Shown: in pieces, positions 8,168 through 17,380 of the stretch
Layout: the number at the start of each line of letters is the position of its first letter
How positions within the stretch are numbered: position 1 is the first letter of the stretch
Source of the DNA: Polyangiaceae bacterium
GTDB taxonomy: Bacteria > Myxococcota > Polyangia > Polyangiales > Polyangiaceae
Assembly: GCA_025936205.1 (NCBI GenBank)
Contig: JAICTU010000079.1
Coordinates: forward strand, 1-23,504
DNA length: 23,504 nucleotides
Direction of reading: 5' to 3'
The notes under the pieces: generated by a model
What the model was told of the DNA's origin: nothing
The model's input: only the letters and a program-made list of their open reading frames with translations
Database searches by the model: none
Position numbers and translations under genes: made by a program

Positions 8168-9037
8168 ATGGAACTCTGGCAAGCATTGGTTCTGGGTCTG
8201 ATCGAAGGGCTCACGGAGTACCTGCCGGTCAGCTCCACCGGGCATCTGTTGATCGCGCAGCGCGCGCTCGGCATCGAGCCCAGCGAGGCGGCCAATGCCT
8301 ACGCGATCGTGATCCAGGCGGGAGCGATCCTGGCCGTGCTCGGGCTGTATCGGCGGCGCGTCGCAGACGTGATCCTGGGTTTGGTCGGCCGCAGCGAGAG
8401 CGGCCGCAAGCTGTTGATCGCGCTGATCGTGGCGTTCGTGCCAGCAGCGATCATCGGCTTTCTCTTCGACAAACCGATCGAACGAGTGCTGTTCGGGCCC
8501 TGGCCGATCGTCGCGGCGTGGGCCATCGGGGGCATACTATTGTTGATCCTCGCGCCCCGGCTGCGAGCCCGCCCGGGCTATGCGCTGGAACAGCTGCGTC
8601 CCGGCGCCGCGGTCTGGGTGGGGCTGGCGCAGTGCGCGGCGCTGTGGCCCGGCGTGAGCCGCAGCATGGCGACCATCCTCGGCGGCGTCGCGGTGGGGCT
8701 GGCGCTGTCGTCAGCGGTGGAGTTCTCGTTCCTGCTCGGGCTGCTCACCCTCGGCGCTGCCACGGCGTACAAGGCGCTGTCGAGCGGCAAGCTGCTGTTG
8801 CACACCTACGGGGTGCTGCCGCTCGTAATCGGCTTCGTGAGCGCCTGGGTCGCCGCCGTGCTGGCGGTGCGCTGGATGGTGGATTGGCTGAATCGGCGCG
8901 GGCTGGGCGTGTTTGGCTGGTGGCGATTGATAGCGGCGGCGCTGGTCACGGTCTGGCTGCTGAGGTCGCCTGTTCCGGCGCCCGCGGCTCGCGCCCTGCC
9001 GGGCGCTATTCGTGACGGAGCGCTTCGATCGGGTTGA
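8168..9037 (+). CDS. uppP: Undecaprenyl-diphosphatase UppP/BacA
   Basis: 289 residues, close to the usual 265-290. It removes a phosphate from undecaprenyl diphosphate to recycle the lipid carrier for peptidoglycan and other envelope glycans. The enzyme is an integral inner-membrane protein and this sequence is hydrophobic throughout, with about eight segments. Both family signatures are present: an EGLTEYLPVSSTGHL block near the N-terminus and the PGVSRSMATI block near residue 160. The ATG at 8168 gives the canonical N-terminus. The last 32 bases overlap the end of the convergent permease gene, and the C-terminal residues past the final helix are not conserved. Overproduction in other bacteria gives bacitracin resistance. 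Confidence 0.95.
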   Translation: MELWQALVLGLIEGLTEYLPVSSTGHLLIAQRALGIEPSEAANAYAIVIQAGAILAVLGLYRRRVADVILGLVGRSESGRKLLIALIVAFVPAAIIGFLFDKPIERVLFGPWPIVAAWAIGGILLLILAPRLRARPGYALEQLRPGAAVWVGLAQCAALWPGVSRSMATILGGVAVGLALSSAVEFSFLLGLLTLGAATAYKALSSGKLLLHTYGVLPLVIGFVSAWVAAVLAVRWMVDWLNRRGLGVFGWWRLIAAALVTVWLLRSPVPAPAARALPGAIRDGALRSG

Positions 9038-10207
9038 GGCTCGCCGCCTTGCGCGCGGGCAAAAATCCAAACAGCACCCCGACCATCGCCGAGAAGCCGA
9101 AGGCCAGCATCAGGATCGGCGGCTTCACCAGGAACGGTAGCCCGAGCGCGCGCGTGACCGACCAGGAGAGCCCCAAGCCCAGCCCGATACCGAGCACGCC
9201 GCCAAAAGCGGAGAGCACCACGGCCTCCAGCAAGAACTGAATCAGCACATCGCTCGCCAGCGCTCCGATCGCGAGCCGCACGCCGATCTCGCGCGTGCGT
9301 TCGGTCACGTTGACCAGCATGATGTTCATGATGCCGATGCCGCCCACGAGCAGGCTGACCGCCGCGATCGCGCCGAGCAGCGCGGTGAGCGTGCCAGTCG
9401 CCTGACTCATGGTCTCGGCCACTTCTTGCATGTCGCGCACCATGAAGTCGCTCTCTTGCCCGGCTTGCAGCCCGCGGCGCTGGCGCAGCAGCGCCTCCGT
9501 TTGCTGTTCCACCGACTGCGTGGACCGGTCGGCGCGCGCCGACAGGAAGATGGTGGAGACATCGGTGTTGCCGATCAGGCGGCGCTGCACGGTGCGCAAC
9601 GGCATCAAGATCATGTCGTCTTGATCCTGGCCGATACCGGACTCGCCTTTGGAGGCCAGCACGCCGACGACCGTGCAGCTGATCTTGCCGACGCGCACCG
9701 ACTGTCCCAGCGCGTCGCGCTCGCCGAACATCTCCCGCTGCACGGTCGCGCCGATCAAGCACGCCGCGCTGCCGCTCGACAGCTCCGAGGCGGCAAACTT
9801 GCGGCCCTGTGCCACGGAATAGCCGCGCACGTCGAGATAGGCATTGTCGGCGCCCATGATCGTGGTCTGGCGGTTCTGGTTGCCCCAGACCGCGAGCTGC
9901 GAGGAGCCGGCGGTGGGCGCCACCTGGTTCACGCCGCTCACCTCGCGGCGGATCGCATCGACGTCCGCCAGCTTGAACGCCGGCGCCTGTGTGAAGCTGA
10001 TGCTGCGGCGCTGCGCGCCCGGTCGCACGATCAGCAGGTTGTCGCCCAGCTTGCCGATGTCGGCCTTGACGCGCGCCGTGGCGCCTTCACCGATGTTGGT
10101 GAGCGCGATCACGGCGCCCACGCCGATCACGATGCCGAGCATGGTGAGCAGCGAGCGCAGCGTGTTGCGGCGCAGCTCGCGCAGCGCCATCAGCAAGGTG
10201 GCGAGGA

Positions 10208-10211
<4 letters not shown>
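9006..10211 (-). CDS. MacB-like ABC transporter permease (FtsX/MacB_PCD family)
   Basis: 401 residues. One N-terminal membrane helix (LLTMLGIVIGVGAVIAL) is followed by a periplasmic MacB_PCD-type domain of roughly 230 residues. Three C-terminal helices follow, including the family segment GGIGIMNIMLVNVTERTREIG. The C-terminus (FLPARKAASLNPIEALRHE) is the typical FtsX-family ending. Unlike E. coli MacB, the ATPase is a separate gene just upstream, overlapping by four bases (ATGA, 10208-10211). With the ATPase and the fusion protein it should form a tripartite machine that uses cytoplasmic ATP to move a periplasmic substrate outward. The substrate is unknown. No outer-membrane TolC-like gene is nearby. 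Confidence 0.92.
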
Positions 10212-10911
<700 letters not shown>

Positions 10912-10915
<4 letters not shown>

Positions 10916-12357
10916 GTCGCCGGCTCCACCGCCACGTCGATGATCACGGGCGCACCTTCCTCCAGCGCGGGCGGCGGGGCAGGGGGCTCGCGGCGCTCGC
11001 GCCCTTCGCGCGTTTCACCCGGCGCGCCGGCGGCGGGGCGATTGGGGCCTTCCGCGCGCTTCTGCCCAGCCCGTTTGCCTTCGCCCGGCGCGCGTGCCGT
11101 GATCGCCGTCTTGGTGCCGTCGGTGGCCAGCACCGTCACGGGCACACGTCGCGGAGCGCCCGTGCCGTCGGCGATGAAGATGCGGTCACCCGGTGGCGCG
11201 CCATGCCCAGCTGCGCCCCCAGCACCCGGTGCTCCCGGGCCGCCAGCTCCGGGTCTGCGACCGCCGGGAGGGCCGCCGAAGCCCGGTATGGGCAAGAACC
11301 CGCGGCGCTCGGAGGCAGGCCGCGGGGGCTCGAAGCGCAGCGCGGCGTTCTCCACCAGCAGCACATCGCTCAGGTGATCGGTGACGATCGATGCCGTCGC
11401 GGTCATGCCCGGGCGCAGCGAGCGGTCCTCGTTATCGACCGAGAGCAGCGCCGTGTACGTGATCACGGTCGTGCCCGTCTTGGGCAGGTTGTGGAGCAGC
11501 AGCAGCTTGGAAGGAAAGGTGCGGCCCGGATACGCATCGACGTTGAAGCTCGCCTCCTGGCCCTCCTTCACCTTGGCGATGTCCGCCTCATCCACCTCGA
11601 CGGACAGCTCCAGCTTGGTCAAGTCGCGCGCCAGCGTGAACAACACCGGGGTCTGAAAGCCGGCCGTCACCGTCTGCCCGGGCTCGACCGCGCGCGAGAG
11701 CACGATGCCGTCGATGGGCGCCTTGATCACGGCGTGGGAGAGCTGTGTTTGAGCCGTCGTCAAGCTCGCCTGCGCGACGGTCGTTTGCGCCGTGGCCACC
11801 CCCACCGCCGCCTGGGCGCGATCCAGCGCGGCGTGCGCCGTATCGCGATCGTCGGTCGTCGCCAGGCCTTGCGCGTTCAACTCGTCGACGCGCTGCGCTT
11901 TGACCTTCGTCTCGTTCAAGGTCACACGCGCGCTCACCAGGTTGGCCCTGGCGCTCTCCAGCTGCGCCGCGCCCTGGCGCACCTGCGCCTCCAGCTGCTC
12001 GGGGTCGATCTCGGCCATCACCTGCCCGGCCTTGACGTGGTCGTTCACGTCGACCAGCACGCGGATCAGCTTGCCGGTGACCACGGTGCCGAGATCCACT
12101 GAGTCCACCGGAGCCAGCGTGCCCACCGCCGTCACGGTCTGCGTCAGATCCCCCTTGGCGAGCGGCACGGTCACGAAGCTCGGCGGCTTCGGCGTGCGCG
12201 AGTGTTGCATCGCCACCATTGCGCCGGCCGTACCCGCTGCGCCGAGCACCGCCAGGGCGAGCCAGCGCCAGCGCCGTCCCTTCGAACGCGGCGGCCCCGC
12301 CGCTCGCAGGACATCGCGGGTCTCGGTCGTGAAGGCTGACTTGGTGGGGGCGACCAC
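10912..12357 (-). CDS. MacA/HlyD-type membrane fusion protein
   Basis: 481 residues, longer than the roughly 370-400 usual for MacA. One membrane segment is at 31-50. The biotinyl-lipoyl half-motif is around 94-118, the helical hairpin at about 120-208, and the second lipoyl half at IKAPIDGIVL (211-220). The beta-barrel and membrane-proximal domains follow. Two low-complexity insertions account for the extra length: a Gly/Pro-rich stretch at about 345-390 and a charged, Pro/Arg/Glu-rich stretch at about 423-466. The protein should bridge the inner-membrane permease to an outer-membrane channel. The start is a GTG at 12357 with GGAG about 10 bases upstream. It is the first gene of the exporter operon. 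Confidence 0.9.
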
Positions 12358-12448
12358 TGTGTTCGTGCTCCGCTGTCTGAATACGCGCCAAACGGCGTGT
12401 CCGGATCTGACCTTGAACGCTAGCCGTGGCGAAAACCCGCTGCTGCGA

Positions 12449-12460
12449 GGGAAATTTCCC
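12449..12460. promoter_or_regulatory. 12-bp palindrome upstream of the exporter operon
   Basis: GGGAAATTTCCC is perfectly symmetrical and AT-centred in a GC-rich setting. It lies about 92 bases upstream of the fusion-protein GTG. It resembles the arms of the LacI-type sites but lacks the central CG, so it is probably not bound by that repressor. It may be an operator for another regulator, or chance. Confidence 0.3.
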
Positions 12461-12541
12461 CGATCTGCATGGAACGTCGGACTTTTTGTCGAAATGGTCC
12501 CCGAGCCGTGGACCGGTGCGGCTGCGCCTGCACGCTGTATA

Positions 12542-12560
12542 GAAATTGATTTTCATTTTC
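12542..12560. promoter_or_regulatory. Candidate Fur box in the divergent control region
   Basis: The 19 bases GAAATTGATTTTCATTTTC match 14 of 19 positions of the E. coli Fur consensus GATAATGATAATCATTATC, and all five mismatches are A/T swaps. It also reads as tandem TTGAT/TTCAT/TTCAT hexamer-like units. It sits in an AT-rich island within GC-rich DNA, 65 bases upstream of the Kelch ATG and 185 bases upstream of the exporter GTG. Iron (Fur) control of one or both genes is inferred. Confidence 0.5.
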
Positions 12561-12585
12561 ATTAGAGAGCCGGCTGCGATATGAG

Positions 12586-12621
12586 GCGGGCTCCCGGGGC
12601 TGGCCTGGGAAGGGAGCCCGC
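12586..12621 (+). promoter_or_regulatory. Hairpin that buries the Kelch-gene ribosome binding site
   Basis: GCGGGCTCCC (12586-12595) is the exact reverse complement of GGGAGCCCGC (12612-12621), giving a 10-bp GC-rich stem with a 16-base loop, three bases before the ATG at 12625. The Shine-Dalgarno AAGGGAG (12610-12616) lies partly in the loop edge and mostly in the right arm, so folding would block ribosome access. No T-run follows, so it is not an intrinsic terminator. It could act as a translational control element. Confidence 0.5.
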
Positions 12622-12624
12622 ACG

Positions 12625-14745
12625 ATGCGTTTTTCTAGTAATGTCGATATTTTGCGGTTTTGTTCTCCGGCGATCCTCGCGCTCCTTCCGAGCTGCGCCG
12701 GGGCCTCCGCGCAGCCCCATACGGCCGCAGACGCGACCTCGGGCGCCGCCGAAGCGGCTCGGTCGGCGCGTTCGGATCATCTGACCACCGAACTGCGCGC
12801 CGTCGCACCGCGGGGCCTGACGACCATGGGCGTCACGCGCATGGGCGGGTTCCTGTACGTGATCGGCGGCTACTTCGGGCAGCCCCACAACTACTCGAAG
12901 GAGTTCCAGAGCTCGGAGTTCGAGCGCCTCGATGTCGCCACCGCCAAGTGGGAGACGCTGCCCAGCGCCGGCCCGCTGCAGAGCGTGATCCTGGTGAACG
13001 ACGGACGCTACGTCTATCGCGTGGGCGGCATGCGCGCGCAGAACGCCGCGGGTGAGCCCGAGAACCTGCAATCGGTGGACGAGGTCGCTCGCTTCGATCC
13101 GGAGAGCAAGACCTGGACGAACCTGACGCCGCTGCCCGGGCCGCGCTCGTCGCATCAAGCCGTCCTCAGCGGCCATACGCTCTACGTGATCGGCGGCTGG
13201 GCCCTCGCGGGCGGCTCCTTCGACTCGACCTGGGCGGACACGCTGGTGAGCTGCGACCTGAGCGCGCCGAGCTGTGAGTGGAAGAGCAGCCCCGTCCCGT
13301 TCAAGACGCGCGCGATGGGCGCCGCCGTGTATCATGACAAGCTGTACGTGACCGGCGGCCTCACCCCCGAAGACTCGACCAACAAGGTGTGGGCCATGGA
13401 CCTGGCGAGCGGCGCCTGGAGCGACGCACCCGCCTTTCCGAACGAGAACCTGACGCCCACCGCGGGCGTGTGGGCGGATCAGCTGTTCGCCAACGGTGGT
13501 GACGGCATCGTGTACCGGCTGTCTGCGGACGGCAGGAGCTGGGACATGGCCGGCGCACTGCAGTTCCCGCGCATGTTCCACCAGCTGGTGGCCGGCGACG
13601 ACGGCCTGTGGGTGGTGGGCGGCGTGCCGGGCGGGAAAGACCGTGGCGCGCGCCTCCGGCACGTGGAGCACGTGCTCGCTCAGGCCCCCGCCGGCGTCGT
13701 GTGGACGCTGGAGTCGCAGAGCGCGGCCAAGAATCGCCAGGGCGTGTTCCTGCAGGGCCAGCAGCTGTATGTGTTCGGCGGCAACAACAGCCTGGAGCAG
13801 CACGACTTTGACACCAAGAACTTCGTCGAGACCTCGGCCCGCCTGGACCTCGGAGCGCTCGACTGGAAGCCCGTGGAGGCGTTCCCGGTGGCGCGTCAGT
13901 CGATGCAGACGGCGGTCGTCGGCGATGAAGAGCAGCGCGTCGCGTACGCGGTCGGAGGCTTCGGCTTCGCGCAGGAGCACCTCGCGACCCAGCCCGACGT
14001 CTTCAGCTACGATCTCTCCAGCGGCAAGTGGAACCAGGTGGCGCGCGGCTTGCCCACGCCGCGCAGCCAGTTCGGCCTCGCCGAGTGGAGCAATGCGCTG
14101 TGGGTGATCGGTGGCCTCGACTACGACGACAAGCGCAAGGACAAGGAGCAGTTCCAGCACCCGACGTCCGTGCTGCGCATGGACCTGCGCGAGCCCGCGC
14201 AGGGCTTCTCGGATGCGGGCTTCACGGTGCGCGAAAGGCGCCGCGCCTTCGCCGGCGCGCTGCTGGGCAGCAAGTACTACCTGACGGGCGGCATCCGCGA
14301 AGACTTCCAGCCCGTGACCGGCTGCGAAGTGCTCGACCTGGAGCAGAAGAAGAGCAGCGACATGGCCTGCCACAGCGCCCAGCGCCTGGGCTGCGAGCTC
14401 GTGCCGATCAAGGGCAAGCTCTTCCTGGTCGGCGGCACCAGCAAGGGCAGCGGCGACGAGCGCGTGCCGAGCACCCAGATCGAAGTCTACGATCCGGCGA
14501 CCAACCACTGGTCGACGCTGACCGACAAGCTCCCGCTCGAAACCTCGACCCACCTGCGCGCCTTCCCGTTCCGCGACGACCTGTTGCTCTACTCGGCGCA
14601 GCAGAAGACGCAGAACGTCCAGGTGGCGTTGATCCACGTCGACGCCGTCGCCGCGGGGCAGAGCCAGTACGCCCACCTCACGGTGACGCCGACGCCCGCC
14701 GCTCGGGCGCCCGCGGCCAAGCCAGCCGCAGTGAACAGCAAGTAA
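12625..14745 (+). CDS. Secreted Kelch-repeat lipoprotein (about 12 blades)
   Basis: 706 residues. A hydrophobic N-terminus ends in a lipobox-like LLPSC. From about residue 70 there are at least eleven Kelch blades. Each is marked by a strand ending in a di-glycine, such as LYVIGG, VYRVGG, LYVTGG, LFANGG, LWVVGG, LYVFGG, YAVGG, LWVIGG, YYLTGG and LFLVGG, usually followed by a Trp in W-x-x-L/V. A last weak strand (DLLLYSAQQ) may be a twelfth. Twelve blades would fit two six-bladed propellers. The C-terminus is an Ala/Pro/Lys tail. Kelch propellers usually bind protein or sugar partners, and no enzyme site is recognised. AAGGGAG sits eight bases before the ATG. A minus-strand frame across the gene is a shadow. 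Confidence 0.9.
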   Translation: MRFSSNVDILRFCSPAILALLPSCAGASAQPHTAADATSGAAEAARSARSDHLTTELRAVAPRGLTTMGVTRMGGFLYVIGGYFGQPHNYSKEFQSSEFERLDVATAKWETLPSAGPLQSVILVNDGRYVYRVGGMRAQNAAGEPENLQSVDEVARFDPESKTWTNLTPLPGPRSSHQAVLSGHTLYVIGGWALAGGSFDSTWADTLVSCDLSAPSCEWKSSPVPFKTRAMGAAVYHDKLYVTGGLTPEDSTNKVWAMDLASGAWSDAPAFPNENLTPTAGVWADQLFANGGDGIVYRLSADGRSWDMAGALQFPRMFHQLVAGDDGLWVVGGVPGGKDRGARLRHVEHVLAQAPAGVVWTLESQSAAKNRQGVFLQGQQLYVFGGNNSLEQHDFDTKNFVETSARLDLGALDWKPVEAFPVARQSMQTAVVGDEEQRVAYAVGGFGFAQEHLATQPDVFSYDLSSGKWNQVARGLPTPRSQFGLAEWSNALWVIGGLDYDDKRKDKEQFQHPTSVLRMDLREPAQGFSDAGFTVRERRRAFAGALLGSKYYLTGGIREDFQPVTGCEVLDLEQKKSSDMACHSAQRLGCELVPIKGKLFLVGGTSKGSGDERVPSTQIEVYDPATNHWSTLTDKLPLETSTHLRAFPFRDDLLLYSAQQKTQNVQVALIHVDAVAAGQSQYAHLTVTPTPAARAPAAKPAAVNSK

Positions 14746-14800
14746 GCGTCGCAGGCGGCAGATCGGCGAACAGAAGAATGGGGGCCGGGCCTGCGCTGCC

Positions 14801-14824
14801 CGCCCCGAGCGGCGTATCGGGGCG
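14801..14824. other. Hairpin between convergent genes
   Basis: CGCCCCGA and TCGGGGCG form a perfect 8-bp stem with an 8-base loop, between the Kelch stop (14745) and the kinase stop (14867). No T-run follows on either strand, so intrinsic termination is doubtful. Confidence 0.3.
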
Positions 14825-14866
14825 CGGAGCGGCGATCCAGCGCCGCGCGGATCATTGGCACGAGGG

Positions 14867-16282
14867 TCAGAGGCGCCCGTCGAGCGGGTTGAGCTTGGCA
14901 GGCGCGGGGGGAGCGGGCGCAGCGGCAGCGGGTTCCGGTGCCGAAGGGGAGATCGGCGGAGGGCCGCGTCGTGTCTTGGGCTTGGATCGGCGGCTCGAGC
15001 CGGCAGGAGCGGGGGCAGCGGCTGGGACTTCGAGGGCGGCTGCGGAGGTACCCGCGGCGGGGGCTGGAGCTGCGGCGGCGGCGGGCGAAGGAGCTGAAGC
15101 AGCGGCTGCGGCTGGAGCAGGCGTAGGCGCTGCAACCGCAGCAGCTGCGGGCGCAGCAGCCGCTGGCGCGGCCGGAGCAGCGGCGGGCACGGCGTGGGAC
15201 AGGGTCGCGCTCGGAGCCGCCCAGCGCCAGACGCCGACGCCCAGCGCGATCAGCAGCGCCACGACGACACCCGCGGCCCAGCCCTTGCGCGAGGGATGCG
15301 CGGTCGACGCCAGGGGCGGCGGCTCGCCGCCGTAGCCCAGGTCGAGGGTGCGCGCGCCGCTGGGCGCCAGGTCCGAGCGGGCGAGGCGCGCGATGCGGTC
15401 GAGGGAGCGCTGGCCGTCCTGGGGCGCAAACTCGACCAGAGCCCGCGCCAGCTCGTGCACGTTCGGGAAGCGCTGGTTGCGGTCCTTGGCGAGGCAGCGC
15501 AGCACGACCGCTTCAAAGCCGCGCGGCAGGTCGCGCACGCGCAGCCCGAGCGGAGGCGGCTCGTCCTGCAGGACCATGGTGCAGAGCGAGGGCATGGTCT
15601 GCGCGTCGAACGGCACACGCCCGGCCACGAGCTCGTACAAGATGACGCCGAGCGCCCAAATGTCGGAGCGCGCGTCCACGCTGCGCGTGGAACGCATCTG
15701 CTCGGGCGACATGTACAGCGGCGAGCCCATCACGGCCGCCGTGTCCGTCATGCTCAGATCCGGATCGGAGCCGGGAATGCTGTACTTCGAGATGCCGAAG
15801 TCGAGGATCTTGATGCAGGGCGCGCCGTCCGGATAGGTCGACACGAACAGGTTCGAGAGCTTCAGGTCGCGGTGCACGATGCCGGCGGCGTGCGCCTCGG
15901 CGAGCGCTTCGCACGCCTGCAAGACGTGCGTCACGGCCTGAGTTACGGGCAGCGGCCCCCGGCGCACCAGCAACTTCGCCAGATCCGTACCTTCGAGGTA
16001 CTCCATCACGATGTAGGGCGCGCCGTCGTCGAGCGCGCTCACGTCGATCACGCGCACCACATGCTCGCTCTTGATCTTGGCCGCCGCGCGCGCCTCCTGT
16101 GCGAAGCGCGCCTCCAGCTCCGCCTGCGAGAGCGCGCTCGGGAGCAGGAACTTCAGCGCGACCAGCTGATCGAGCTGCAGGTGCGTGGCGAGCAACACCA
16201 CGCCCATGTTGCCCTGCCCGAGCACGCGCTCCACCCGGAACTTGCCCGCGAGGATCGTACCGGGAGTGAAGTCGGGGAACAT
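14867..16282 (-). CDS. Transmembrane serine/threonine protein kinase with Ala/Pro tail
   Basis: 471 residues. The Hanks-type kinase domain spans about 13-285 with all key residues: glycine loop GQGNMG (22-27), catalytic Lys44 in ALKF, HRDLKLSN (137-144) with Asp139 and Asn144, DFG at 161-163 and SPE at 192-194. A juxtamembrane region and one membrane helix (about 335-353) follow. The last 118 residues, outside the cytoplasm, are almost pure Ala/Pro with a basic patch and have no sensor fold. Known kinases of this type signal to cytoplasmic substrates. With no PASTA or similar sensor, input may come from the two upstream envelope proteins of the same operon, the SUMF1 lipoprotein nine bases upstream and the TPR protein beyond it. 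Confidence 0.95.
   Translation of the reverse strand: MFPDFTPGTILAGKFRVERVLGQGNMGVVLLATHLQLDQLVALKFLLPSALSQAELEARFAQEARAAAKIKSEHVVRVIDVSALDDGAPYIVMEYLEGTDLAKLLVRRGPLPVTQAVTHVLQACEALAEAHAAGIVHRDLKLSNLFVSTYPDGAPCIKILDFGISKYSIPGSDPDLSMTDTAAVMGSPLYMSPEQMRSTRSVDARSDIWALGVILYELVAGRVPFDAQTMPSLCTMVLQDEPPPLGLRVRDLPRGFEAVVLRCLAKDRNQRFPNVHELARALVEFAPQDGQRSLDRIARLARSDLAPSGARTLDLGYGGEPPPLASTAHPSRKGWAAGVVVALLIALGVGVWRWAAPSATLSHAVPAAAPAAPAAAAPAAAAVAAPTPAPAAAAASAPSPAAAAAPAPAAGTSAAALEVPAAAPAPAGSSRRSKPKTRRGPPPISPSAPEPAAAAPAPPAPAKLNPLDGRL
14870..15223 (-). repeat. Low-complexity Ala/Pro-coding tract of the kinase
   Basis: A GC-rich, degenerate GCN/CCN tract encodes the extracytoplasmic tail of the kinase, mainly runs of Ala broken by Pro and Ser, with one Arg/Lys-rich patch. 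Tracts like this are prone to slippage and length variation. Confidence 0.7.
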
Positions 16283-16291
16283 GGCGAGCTT

Positions 16292-17380
16292 TCAGCCCGA
16301 GCAGCAGCGGAAGCCGAAAGAGACCGCCGTGTCGTCGCGGCGGAAGGCGTCTTCCGCATCGTTGTACACCTCGTCGCAGTAAGAGCGCTGGTCGAAGATG
16401 TTGCCGCCCATCAAGTAGCAGACGTCCGCCGCGCCGGTGTTGCCATCGCAGCCGTCGATCCACTCCGCGACGTTACCCTCCATGTCGAACAGTCCGGGGA
16501 AGTAGCCCTCGCAGCCAGGAAACGACGCCACATCTGCGATGTCACTGAAGCCCTGGCTCGAATTGCACGTCGGGTTATTGTTCGGGTGCGTACCGCCATT
16601 GGGCCCGCCGCAGGCGACGTACCACTGGTCCAGCGTCGGATCGAACACCTCGGAACGCGCGATCGGACCGCCACCGATGCGGCCGCACAAGCGCATGCCC
16701 GCCCACGAGCAGTACGCAGCCGCGTCGCACCAATCCACGTACGCGATCGGTCGGTTGCCGGGATCCATGACGGGGCGCGCGTCGTAGTCCCAGTAGCTCT
16801 GGTTCCAGCTGCACACCTCGCTCTGGCCGGAGACGTCGCTGCCCTTGGCGGTCAAGAACTCACCGTACTGACTGACGGTAACTTCCGTGGCATGGATGAA
16901 GAAATTGCCCACGCTGACCAGGGCAGGGCCGCGCACCACACACTGACCCTCGCCAGCACAGGCCGGTTGCGCCAGGGGGCAGGGCTCCGGTTGCCAGTTG
17001 CCGGCGTTGCACAGCTCGCGCCCCGCGGCCCCGCAGCGCGTGGCCTGCTCGGCACAACCGAGGCTGCCCGCATCCGTCAGCATGGGGCCCGCATCCTGCG
17101 ATGCGACGGCAGGTGCCCCGCCGCTGCCCGCGCCTCCGCCGGTGCTCGAAGAGGGCGCTCCAGCGCCTCCACCGCCATTCCCGCCCGGGCCGCCGAGGCC
17201 GGGTATCATCGTCACATCCGTCGGAGAACCGCCGGTGCCGCCCATCGCGGCGACGCTCGCGTCGGGCGAATCGTCGCGAGTCACCGGCGTGTCAGTGATG
17301 CCGACCAGCTTGGCGCAGGCAATGAAGGCCATCGAGGCGGCGCCCGCGGCCACCAGCAAGGAACTCGTTCGAGACATCAA
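16292..17380 (-). CDS. SUMF1/FGE-like domain lipoprotein
   Basis: 362 residues. A lipobox (FIAC, Cys22) is followed by a Gly/Ser-rich linker (about 45-95) and a small Cys-rich segment (109-147). A formylglycine-generating-enzyme-type domain covers about 150-362. Signatures include FIHATEVTVSQYGEFL, YVDWCDAAAYCSWAGMRLCG, GLFDMEGNVAEWIDG and the ending FGFRCC. In human FGE the copper cysteines lie in GGSYMCHRSYC; here the aligned stretch GGNIFDQRSYC has Asp330 in place of the first and keeps the second (Cys335). It is therefore probably not an active oxidase and may be a binding or sensor domain. It starts at the stop of the TPR gene (ATGA overlap) and ends nine bases before the kinase start. 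Confidence 0.88.
   Translation of the reverse strand: MMSRTSSLLVAAGAASMAFIACAKLVGITDTPVTRDDSPDASVAAMGGTGGSPTDVTMIPGLGGPGGNGGGGAGAPSSSTGGGAGSGGAPAVASQDAGPMLTDAGSLGCAEQATRCGAAGRELCNAGNWQPEPCPLAQPACAGEGQCVVRGPALVSVGNFFIHATEVTVSQYGEFLTAKGSDVSGQSEVCSWNQSYWDYDARPVMDPGNRPIAYVDWCDAAAYCSWAGMRLCGRIGGGPIARSEVFDPTLDQWYVACGGPNGGTHPNNNPTCNSSQGFSDIADVASFPGCEGYFPGLFDMEGNVAEWIDGCDGNTGAADVCYLMGGNIFDQRSYCDEVYNDAEDAFRRDDTAVSFGFRCCSG

Noticed and set aside
12562..15135. Long minus-strand frame (857 codons) opposite the Kelch gene
   Set aside because: It is an Arg/His/Ala-rich antisense shadow of a clear Kelch gene, has no domain, and also runs through the divergent control region.
14870..15223. Repetitive GC-rich tract as a possible CRISPR or satellite
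   Set aside because: There are no regular spacers; it is the coding sequence of the kinase Ala/Pro tail.
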